Below, piece after piece: positions 1 to 6,102 of a stretch of 6,160 nt of DNA. The stretch is from GCA-002731945 sp036344135 (GTDB taxonomy: Bacteria > Pseudomonadota > Alphaproteobacteria > MED-G09), in assembly GCA_036344135.1 (NCBI GenBank), contig JAYYUG010000028.1, positions 1 to 6,160 of the forward strand, given 5' to 3'. The first letter of the stretch is position 1. The number at the start of each line of letters is the position of its first letter. Under the pieces are notes generated by a model. It was given only the letters and a program-made list of their open reading frames with translations, was not told the DNA's origin and searched no databases. The translations under genes and the position numbers were made by a program.

Positions 1-228
1 TCATCAGTTACTATAGATTTTAATATAACTGATAAGGGAATAGAGGTAATTACTAATGTTTCTAACCAAGGAAAAACCGGGGTTGAAATGGAGGCATTAA
101 CCGCAACATCAGTATGCTGTCTCACAATTTATGATATGACCAAGAGCATAGATAGAAGCGCAGAAATATCATCTATTAAACTCATGAGTAAGAGCGGAGG
201 AAAGTCAGGCAATTGGAAAAGGAGATGA
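1..228 (+). CDS. moaC: MoaC, cyclic pyranopterin monophosphate synthase (C-terminal part)
   Basis: The left edge cuts this gene; 75 codons remain, read in frame from base 1 to TGA at 226-228. MoaC acts with MoaA in the first stage of molybdenum cofactor synthesis, converting the cyclised GTP-derived intermediate to cyclic pyranopterin monophosphate in the cytoplasm. The visible part carries the family's C-terminal signatures: GVEMEALTA (fragment residues 27-35), LTIYDMTK (41-48), whose Asp45 and Lys48 correspond to the conserved active-site Asp-x-x-Lys, and the closing SKSGGKSG (63-70). The end, a few residues after the glycine-rich motif, matches normal MoaC length, so the gene is cut only by the window edge. 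Its stop codon overlaps the ATG of moeA, so the two are very probably one operon. The family assignment is secure from these motifs; the missing N-terminal half cannot be judged. Confidence 0.95.
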   Translation, partial: SSVTIDFNITDKGIEVITNVSNQGKTGVEMEALTATSVCCLTIYDMTKSIDRSAEISSIKLMSKSGGKSGNWKRR

Positions 229-1424
229 AATATTTAGCTGTTGATAAGGCCAGAAAAATAATTTTCAATTCTATAAAACCAATAAATAAAACTGAAAAAA
301 TTGAGACTAGAGACTCTTTTAGTCGGATATTGTCTGAACAGATTTTTGCAAAAAGAAATCAACCTTCAACAAATATTTCTTCCATGGATGGTTTTGCTGT
401 GAACAAAAAAGATTTATCGTTCTTACCTAAGAAACTGAAAATAGTTGAAGAAATAAAAGCTGGAAATAAACCTATAAAAAAAATTTTAATAGGAGATGCT
501 GCTAGAGTTTTCACTGGCTCGACTCTACCCAAAGGGGCAAACAAAGTAATTCTTCAAGAAAATTGTCACCATAAAGATGGTAAAGTATTAATAAATTCTT
601 ATGAAGAAGAAGACTATATAAGAAAAAAAGGAGAAGATTTCAAAAAAGACATTTTTTCTTTAAAACCACCTAGAATGATCAGTAGTAGCGACATTGCGCT
701 CATAAGTTCAATGAATCATAAAAATATTAGTGTATTTAAAAGACCTAAAATCGCTATTCTTGCAAGCGGGAATGAACTTATTGAAGTCGGGGAAAATTTA
801 AATGATTTTTTACTGCCTGCCTCTACAAAACCAGCAATAATCGCACTAGTTAGGAAATGGGGTGGAATACCAATCGATCTAGGAATAGCAAAAGATGAAA
901 CAGAAATTATTACAACTTTGTTAAAAAAGGGATTGAACGCAGATATGATAGTAACTATTGGAGGAGCATCAATAGGTAAATATGATCTAATTTATAGTTC
1001 TTTAAAAAAATTAAAATTCAAATTAAAATTTTGGAAAATAGCAATGAGACCAGGAAAACCACTAATATTTGGCTCAAAGGGTATAAAACCTATATTAGGA
1101 CTCCCTGGAAACCCAGTTTCTTCAATGATTTGCAGTGAAATATTCTTAAAAATGGCAATTTATGCTCTTCAGGGATACAAACATGAAGATATTACGTTGA
1201 ATATGATATTAGGAGAAAATTTGCCTAAAAATACGGATAGAAAGCACTATATGAGAGCTAGGATTGCTTTCACAAAAGAAGGTAATTCGATTGTTATTCC
1301 TCTTGCAAACCAAGACAGCGCATCGCTGAAGAATCTTTCTGAATCTGATGTTTTGATTATAAGGGAACCAAATGTCAAAAAAGCCAGGGCAGGAAGCGAA
1401 ATAAAGGTAATTCCTATAAAATAA
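225..1424 (+). CDS. moeA: MoeA, molybdopterin molybdenumtransferase
   Basis: MoeA inserts molybdate into adenylylated molybdopterin, the last step of Mo-cofactor assembly in the cytoplasm. From the ATG at 225 the protein has 399 residues, normal for the family. Motifs in order: SSMDGFAV (52-59), FTGSTLPKGANKVILQE (96-112), ASGNEL (180-185), the MoCF-type core TIGGASIGKYD (244-254), MRPGKPLIFG (274-283) and LGLPGNPVSS (291-300), followed by the small C-terminal domain ending near 399. The core motif reads GGASIG rather than GGVSVG, a conservative variant. Start choice: ATG 225 overlaps the moaC stop as ATGA; a purine-rich GGAAAAGGAG precedes it directly, with GGAG touching the ATG. An in-frame TTG at 213 would add four residues and has GGAGG at 196-200, 12 bases upstream, so it remains an alternative. 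Gephyrin-like or MogA proteins share only the core domain; the full domain set supports MoeA. Confidence 0.95.
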   Translation: MKYLAVDKARKIIFNSIKPINKTEKIETRDSFSRILSEQIFAKRNQPSTNISSMDGFAVNKKDLSFLPKKLKIVEEIKAGNKPIKKILIGDAARVFTGSTLPKGANKVILQENCHHKDGKVLINSYEEEDYIRKKGEDFKKDIFSLKPPRMISSSDIALISSMNHKNISVFKRPKIAILASGNELIEVGENLNDFLLPASTKPAIIALVRKWGGIPIDLGIAKDETEIITTLLKKGLNADMIVTIGGASIGKYDLIYSSLKKLKFKLKFWKIAMRPGKPLIFGSKGIKPILGLPGNPVSSMICSEIFLKMAIYALQGYKHEDITLNMILGENLPKNTDRKHYMRARIAFTKEGNSIVIPLANQDSASLKNLSESDVLIIREPNVKKARAGSEIKVIPIK

Positions 1425-1432
1425 TTCAAGTA

Positions 1433-1461
1433 TTGACCTTTTAGGAGAACAAAAGTAAAAC
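1433..1461 (+). promoter_or_regulatory. Predicted sigma-70-type promoter of lexA
   Basis: The sequence shows TTGACC at 1433-1438 (five of six bases of TTGACA), a 17-base spacer, and TAAAAC at 1456-1461 (four of six of TATAAT). Transcription would start about six to eight bases later, near 1467-1469. The -35 element lies only nine bases after the moeA stop codon, so lexA can be transcribed independently of moaC-moeA. The predicted start falls inside the SOS box, the layout expected of an autoregulated repressor. The -10 match is modest and AT-rich DNA yields chance matches; the consensus spacing and the operator position raise confidence. Confidence 0.6.
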
Positions 1462-1464
1462 AAT

Positions 1465-1479
1465 GTTCTTCTTTAGTTC
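1465..1479 (+). promoter_or_regulatory. SOS box (LexA operator), GTTC-N7-GTTC
   Basis: GTTC at 1465-1468 and GTTC at 1476-1479 are separated by exactly seven bases (TTCTTTA), the direct-repeat operator described for alphaproteobacterial LexA (GTTC-N7-GTTC). It ends 28 bases before the lexA start codon and covers the predicted transcription start, so bound LexA would block its own promoter. By eye, no other GTTC-N7-GTTC or GAAC-N7-GAAC occurs in the window. Both half-sites, the spacing and the gene downstream agree, so this is a strong call without experimental data. Confidence 0.88.
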
Positions 1480-1507
1480 TATTTTATGAATTAATTGGGA
1501 AAAAAAT

Positions 1508-2188
1508 ATGTTAACTAAAAAACAAAATGAATTATTAATATTTATTCAACAAAATCTTCGTGAGACAGGAATAGCTCCATCATACGAAGAGATGAAAGAT
1601 GCGTTAGATCTTCGTTCAAAATCAGGAATTCATAGATTAATCAATGCTCTAGAAGAAAGAGGGTTTATAAGGAGACTAGCTCATAGAGCTCGGGCAATAG
1701 AAATTATTAGATTTCCTAACGCTTCCAGAATTAATTCAGTTTCAAAATTTAAGCCCGAAATCATAAATGGTGAACAAGATTCGGATCTATTTGGTCTTGG
1801 TGAAGAAATCTTTGAAATACGGATGATGGGTAAGATTGCTGCAGGCACTCCTATTCAAGCAATTGAATATGAAAAAAATAAAATTTCAGTACCCAGTAGC
1901 ATGATTGGGGTTGGGGATCACTATGCCCTCGAAATTGAAGGAGACTCAATGATTGGAGCCGGTATTCTTGATAAAGATAAAGCAATAATAAGAAAAACTG
2001 ATAATGCCACATCAGGACAAATAGTTGTTGCATTAGTAGACGGAGAAGAAGCAACTTTAAAAAGATTAAGAAAAAAAGGCAACACTATTGCTTTAGAGCC
2101 CGCTAACTCTTCTTATGAAACCAAAATCTACGGACCAGAAAGAGTTCAAATCCAAGGAATACTTGTTGGCATATTAAGATCGTACTAG
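1508..2188 (+). CDS. lexA: LexA, SOS-response repressor with self-cleaving peptidase domain
   Basis: LexA represses DNA-damage genes and cuts itself when stimulated by RecA filaments. The protein has 226 residues. An N-terminal winged helix-turn-helix (about 1-65) includes the alphaproteobacterial-type DALDLRSKSGIHRL (31-44) and EERGFIRR (49-56). A linker (about 70-100) leads to an S24 peptidase domain. Cleavage is expected between Ala112 and Gly113 in KIAAGTP. The catalytic Ser147 lies in EGDSMIGAG, and the Lys185 partner in ATLKRL. The spacing from Gly113 to Ser147 (34) equals that in the E. coli protein, so the site looks functional. ATG 1508 follows GGGA at 1497-1500 with a seven-base gap. 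The gene has its own predicted promoter with an SOS box, so negative autoregulation is inferred. CI-type phage repressors share the peptidase fold, but the N-terminal domain and synteny fit chromosomal LexA. Confidence 0.97.
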   Translation: MLTKKQNELLIFIQQNLRETGIAPSYEEMKDALDLRSKSGIHRLINALEERGFIRRLAHRARAIEIIRFPNASRINSVSKFKPEIINGEQDSDLFGLGEEIFEIRMMGKIAAGTPIQAIEYEKNKISVPSSMIGVGDHYALEIEGDSMIGAGILDKDKAIIRKTDNATSGQIVVALVDGEEATLKRLRKKGNTIALEPANSSYETKIYGPERVQIQGILVGILRSY

Positions 2189-2262
2189 AATTCTTCTTCA
2201 AATATAGTTATTTTCTTAAGAGTTCATTTTATATTGGACTTTTGAAAGATTAAAGTAATACC
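2189..2262. other. lexA-gltX intergenic gap without clear promoter or terminator
   Basis: These 74 AT-rich bases separate lexA from gltX. I see no GC-rich hairpin followed by a T run, so no intrinsic terminator is evident. Isolated -10-like hexamers occur (TATAGT at 2203-2208), but none is paired with a -35 at suitable spacing. There is a single GTTC at 2222-2225 with no second half-site. gltX may therefore be transcribed at least partly from upstream, or from a promoter too degenerate to recognise by eye. comEC, often found here in relatives, is absent. Confidence 0.5.
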
Positions 2263-3672
2263 TTGAACAGTAAACACAATATCGTTACTAGATTTGCACC
2301 ATCTCCTACTGGTTTTTTGCATATTGGTGGAATAAGAACTGCCTTATATAATTATTTATTTGCAAAAAAAAATCATGGGAAATATCTTCTGAGAATTGAA
2401 GATACCGACAGGAAAAGGTCGACAGATGATGCAGTCAAAGCAATAGTTGATGGTTTAGAATGGGTAGGACTTTCTCCAGATGAAGAGCCTATTTTTCAAC
2501 ATAAAAATCAAAAAAGACATATTGAGGTAGCCAACAAGCTCATTGAAAATGGTCATGCATATAAGTGTTGGGATAATGAGGATGAAATACTTAGACAAAA
2601 AAATGAGGCAACAACAAAAAGAAAAAGTATTAAATTTCAGAGCTCCTGGAGAAATAAAGATTCTTTTGAAGAACCGAATACTCCCTTTGTAATAAGATTT
2701 AAAACACCAGAAGAAGGCAATGTTATTATAGATGATGAGATTCAGGGTAATATTAGCTTTCCACTTAACAATTTTGATGATCTAATTTTATTACGTTCTG
2801 ATGGCAGCCCGACTTACATGTTATCTGTTGTGGTAGATGATCATGATATGGGTATTACCCATGTAATAAGGGGAGATGACCATTTAATGAATACCCCAAA
2901 ACAAAAACTTTTGTATGAAGCTTTAAATTGGAATATCCCCAGTTTCTCTCATATTCCACTTATTCATGGAGAAGATGGTTCTAGAATGTCTAAACGACAC
3001 GGCGCATTGGGAATCGATCACTATCAAGAATTGGGGTTTCTAGCTCACTCTATTATCAACTATTTACTGAGACTTGGGTGGAGTCATGGAGACCAAGAAA
3101 TATTTACTAAAGATGAAATGATAGATTTATTTTCTTTAAAAAAAATAAGAAAATCTTCTTCAAGATTTGATTTAAAAAAGTTGGAAGACATCAATTCCCA
3201 TTACATAAGAGAAATGAATGAAAAAGACCTTATTAATAAAATGGGAAAAGATTTAATTAATCTACCTAAGGATAAATTAAATGGTTTGAAAATGTTGCTT
3301 CCAGAAATTGTAAAAAGATCTAAAACCATTAACGATCTAAAAGAAAATTCTGATTTCATTATTAATGATTTACCATTAAATCTTTCTGCTGAAGCACAAG
3401 AAGCACTTACAAAGAAATCGATTGCAATGCTAAAGAGGCTTAAAAATCGACTAGAAGCACTTAAAAGGTGGGATATTAGTGAGATAAAAAAGATTATTGA
3501 AAATTTCTCCAATGATGAAAATTTAAATTTAAGAGAAGTATTATTGCCTTTGAGGGCGGCGATAACTGGACGGTTAAGCTCTATTGGTATATATGATGTT
3601 CTTTACTATCTTAATAAAGAACATTCACTGAAAAGGATAAATGAAGTGTTGGATAATGTCAGGAAAGAATGA
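2263..3672 (+). CDS. gltX: Glutamyl-tRNA synthetase (class I), TTG start
   Basis: GltX charges tRNA-Glu with glutamate in the cytoplasm. The 469-residue protein has normal family length. The Rossmann catalytic domain starts with RFAPSPTGFLHIGG (10-23, containing the HIGH-type signature) and LLRIEDTDR (42-50). HVIRGDDHL (200-208) follows, then the KMSKS-type loop SRMSKRHGALG (240-250). The C-terminal anticodon-binding half covers about 320-469. In the insertion after HAYKCW only one cysteine (102) remains, so the zinc site of the E. coli enzyme is absent, as in other alphaproteobacterial GltX. Start: an in-frame TAA lies at 2251-2253 and the only NTG codon before the conserved RFAPSP is TTG 2263; the upstream AAAG (2252-2255) is a weak ribosome site. 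The sequence does not show whether the enzyme also charges tRNA-Gln. The 3' end overlaps gltA. No clear promoter is visible in the 74 bases after lexA. Confidence 0.96.
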   Translation: MNSKHNIVTRFAPSPTGFLHIGGIRTALYNYLFAKKNHGKYLLRIEDTDRKRSTDDAVKAIVDGLEWVGLSPDEEPIFQHKNQKRHIEVANKLIENGHAYKCWDNEDEILRQKNEATTKRKSIKFQSSWRNKDSFEEPNTPFVIRFKTPEEGNVIIDDEIQGNISFPLNNFDDLILLRSDGSPTYMLSVVVDDHDMGITHVIRGDDHLMNTPKQKLLYEALNWNIPSFSHIPLIHGEDGSRMSKRHGALGIDHYQELGFLAHSIINYLLRLGWSHGDQEIFTKDEMIDLFSLKKIRKSSSRFDLKKLEDINSHYIREMNEKDLINKMGKDLINLPKDKLNGLKMLLPEIVKRSKTINDLKENSDFIINDLPLNLSAEAQEALTKKSIAMLKRLKNRLEALKRWDISEIKKIIENFSNDENLNLREVLLPLRAAITGRLSSIGIYDVLYYLNKEHSLKRINEVLDNVRKE

Positions 3673-4951
3673 AAAAATAAAATTATCAGTTAAAGATAAA
3701 TCTTATGATCTATCTATGCATGAAGGAACAATTGGTCCGGAGGTAATAAATATTTCCAAATTATATTCTGAATCAGGGAATTTTACATATGATCCTGGTT
3801 TCACATCTACAGCGAGTTGTAAATCTAGAATTACTTATATTGACGGCGAAGAAGGAATACTTCTGTATAGAGGATATCCTATTGATCAAATTGCCGAAAA
3901 AGGGAATTTCCTTGAAACATGCTATCTTCTTCTAAATGGCGAACTTCCAAATAGTGAAGAATTTACAGAATTTTCAGAAATTATAAAGAACTACACAATG
4001 GTGCATGAACAACTGAATAGATTCTTTACGGGTTTTCGTCCAGACGCACATCCTATGGCTATTATGTGTGGTGTAGTTGGCGCCCTTTCAGCATTTTATC
4101 ATGACTCTATAGATATAACTGATCCCGAGCAAAGAAGAATAGCGTGTCATAGGCTAATTGCAAAAATGCCAACTCTTGCGGCTATGGCCTTTAAACATTC
4201 TCTTGGACAACCTGCTATTTATCCAAAAAATAATTTAGATTACGCGTCTAATTTTTTGCATATGTGTTTTGGGCTCCCTACTGAAGAAAGCAAGGTTGAT
4301 AAAACTTTGGCTAAAGCCATGGATAAAATATTAATACTACATGCAGATCATGAACAGAATGCATCGACATCAACGGTAAGATTAGCTGGTTCTTCAGGTG
4401 CTAATCCTTTTGCTTGCATTGCATCGGGCATAGCTTGTTTGTGGGGACCTGCTCATGGTGGAGCAAATGAAGCGTGCATTAGAACACTAGAAGAAATTGG
4501 TTCAGTTGATCGGATACCTGAATACATTCTTAAGGCCAAAGATAAAAATGATCCCTTTCGCCTAATGGGATTTGGTCACCGAGTATATAAGAATTATGAC
4601 CCAAGGGCTAAAGTCATGCAAAAAGCATGTCATGAAGTCCTTGATCATCTCGGTATAAACGACAATCCCTTATTAGCTATAGCTTTGGAATTGGAGAAAA
4701 TTGCTTTGGAGGATGATTACTTTATAGAAAAAAAATTATATCCAAATGTTGATTTTTATTCTGGCATTGTTATGAAATCGCTTGGTTTTCCAATGGAAAT
4801 GTTTACCGTCCTTTTTGCAGTGGGGCGAACTGTAGGCTGGGTCTCGCAATGGAATGAAATGATTGAGGATACAAGTCAAAGAATTGGTAGGCCAAGACAA
4901 TTATATGTAGGAAGTAAGCAAAGAGATTACGTAAAATTAAATAATCGTTAA
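3656..4951 (+). CDS. gltA: Citrate synthase, type II
   Basis: GltA condenses acetyl-CoA with oxaloacetate to citrate, the entry step of the TCA cycle. From ATG 3656 it has 431 residues, close to the usual length of the type II (hexameric, often NADH-sensitive) proteobacterial enzyme. It has the small N-terminal beta domain (about 1-45), then FTYDPGFTSTASCKS (43-57) and ITYIDGEEGILLYRGY (59-74). The active-site residues are all present: His229 in LHADHEQN, His267 in GPAHGGANE, His308 in GFGHRVYKNYDPRA and Asp366 in NVDFYSG; the last three match the E. coli catalytic His-His-Asp. ATG 3656 gives a family-like N-terminus and overlaps gltX by 17 bases. An in-frame ATG at 3641 would add five residues (MKCWI) and has AAAGGA three bases upstream, so it cannot be excluded. 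A methylcitrate synthase is less likely given length and motifs. Probably co-transcribed with gltX. The stop overlaps the lpxB stop. Confidence 0.96.
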   Translation: MSGKNEKIKLSVKDKSYDLSMHEGTIGPEVINISKLYSESGNFTYDPGFTSTASCKSRITYIDGEEGILLYRGYPIDQIAEKGNFLETCYLLLNGELPNSEEFTEFSEIIKNYTMVHEQLNRFFTGFRPDAHPMAIMCGVVGALSAFYHDSIDITDPEQRRIACHRLIAKMPTLAAMAFKHSLGQPAIYPKNNLDYASNFLHMCFGLPTEESKVDKTLAKAMDKILILHADHEQNASTSTVRLAGSSGANPFACIASGIACLWGPAHGGANEACIRTLEEIGSVDRIPEYILKAKDKNDPFRLMGFGHRVYKNYDPRAKVMQKACHEVLDHLGINDNPLLAIALELEKIALEDDYFIEKKLYPNVDFYSGIVMKSLGFPMEMFTVLFAVGRTVGWVSQWNEMIEDTSQRIGRPRQLYVGSKQRDYVKLNNR

Positions 4952-6102
4952 TTTTTTTCTATTAAGATTTTTTCTATTACTTCACCAACCTTATAAAAAT
5001 TGTTATTATCCTTAAAATTCATTAACGTTTGAAATTCTTGTAAATCCCTAATTTGCTCTTTTTGATATTTCTTATTTTTAATCATCTCATTTAGTTCATC
5101 AGTAATTTTTTCGGAGGTACAATTTTTTTGTAATAATTCCTTAGAAGATTCCCTACCTAATATTAGATTAATTAATGAAACATAATTAACTTTGACCAGG
5201 TTACTAATTATTAACCACGAAACAGTATCCATTTTATAAATAACAACCATAGGAGTATTGCTTAATCCTAGCTCTAGAGTAACTGTCCCAGAAGTTGCAC
5301 ACGCAAAATCTGCTTCCTTAAAAAGCAATAATTTTTCTTCTTCATTTTCGATTATTAATAATTCATCTAGATTTTCCCTTATCAAACGTGAGTTGTCTGA
5401 ATTAATTGCGACAACTAAATCAAACTCAGGATGATCTTTTTTTATATTATAAATGACATCTTTAAAATATTTTACATGTCTTTTAATTTCTGAACTTCTA
5501 CTACCTGGTAATAGAATTAGTATTTTTTTCCCTTTTAAATTGTATCTGGATTTAAAGGTAGAATTGGAATCAACTTTTTTAATCCTTTCAATCACTGGAT
5601 GGCCAACATAAGTAGTTTTTAGACCAAATTTCTTAAAAAAATCCTCTTCAAATGGAAATAAAGCAAATAAATGGTCAAAATATTTTGCCATTCTTTTGGC
5701 TCTACCCTGTCTCCATGCCCAAGCTGAAGGGGCTACATAACAAATTATTGGTATATTAGGTGATAATTTCTTTACTGACTTCGCTATTCTATGGTTAAAA
5801 TCAGGGCTATCAATAAGAATTACTATATCTGGGTTTTTCCTGATAATATCATTCTTAACTAAATTAATTCTTTTAATGAGACTAAATATTCTTAAAAAAA
5901 CAGGGATAATACCCATAACAGAAATATCGCTCATATTAAATAAGGATTTAAATCTATGACTACTCATTTTTGTACCCCCAACACCAGAAAATCTTGCCAA
6001 TGGATAGAGTTTTTTAAGATAATCAATCAATTCTCCTCCCAAGTAATCACCTGAAGGCTCTCCTGCTACTATATAAATATGTAATTCTTTAGATAAATTC
6101 AT
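4948..6102 (-). CDS. lpxB: Lipid-A-disaccharide synthase (GT19)
   Basis: LpxB joins lipid X to UDP-2,3-diacylglucosamine to form the lipid A disaccharide, at the inner face of the cytoplasmic membrane. From the ATG at 6102 it has 384 residues, normal for the family. Motifs in order: IVAGEPSGDYLGG (11-23), FSGVGG (38-43), DISVMG (59-64), DIVILIDSPDFNHRIAK (92-108), YVAPSAWAWRQGRAKRMAK (122-140), FPFEEDFF (149-156), YVGHP (165-169), LLPGSRSSEI (197-206), the nucleotide-site stretch ATSGTVTLELGL (269-280) and VNYVSLINLILGRE (305-318). Start: ATG 6102 is preceded directly by GAGAGAG and leaves ten residues before IVAGEPSGD, as in relatives. In-frame ATG 6117 and TTG 6144 would add 5 and 14 residues and extend the overlap with the upstream gene. 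Overlap with that gene is 14 bases from 6102, which suggests coupled translation. Convergent to gltA. Confidence 0.95.
   Translation of the reverse strand: MNLSKELHIYIVAGEPSGDYLGGELIDYLKKLYPLARFSGVGGTKMSSHRFKSLFNMSDISVMGIIPVFLRIFSLIKRINLVKNDIIRKNPDIVILIDSPDFNHRIAKSVKKLSPNIPIICYVAPSAWAWRQGRAKRMAKYFDHLFALFPFEEDFFKKFGLKTTYVGHPVIERIKKVDSNSTFKSRYNLKGKKILILLPGSRSSEIKRHVKYFKDVIYNIKKDHPEFDLVVAINSDNSRLIRENLDELLIIENEEEKLLLFKEADFACATSGTVTLELGLSNTPMVVIYKMDTVSWLIISNLVKVNYVSLINLILGRESSKELLQKNCTSEKITDELNEMIKNKKYQKEQIRDLQEFQTLMNFKDNNNFYKVGEVIEKILIEKN

Noticed and set aside
1209..1463. An 84-codon minus-strand open frame over the moeA end and the lexA promoter
   Set aside because: Mostly antisense to conserved moeA codons, with no recognisable motif; a chance frame in AT-rich sequence.
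1447..1468. GAAC (1447-1450) with GTTC (1465-1468) as an inverted operator
   Set aside because: The 14-base gap does not fit any LexA operator type known to me; the direct repeat GTTC-N7-GTTC beside it explains the GTTC better.
1851..2054. A 67-codon leucine-rich minus-strand frame within lexA
   Set aside because: It mirrors the LexA peptidase domain codons; low complexity and no upstream signals.
3201..3512. A 103-codon hydrophobic open frame on the minus strand inside gltX
   Set aside because: It is the antisense of a lysine/aspartate-rich part of GltX; the phenylalanine, leucine and serine-rich composition is what that strand gives automatically. No ribosome site or family resemblance.
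3606..3629. Near match GAAC-N7-GAAA close to the gltX end as a second SOS box
   Set aside because: The second half-site is wrong and it lies inside gltX coding sequence, so it is a chance partial match.
4940..4975. T-rich stretch after the gltA stop as an intrinsic terminator
   Set aside because: There is a T run but no GC-rich stem preceding it; the T residues encode the lysine and glutamate-rich C-terminus of lpxB on the other strand.
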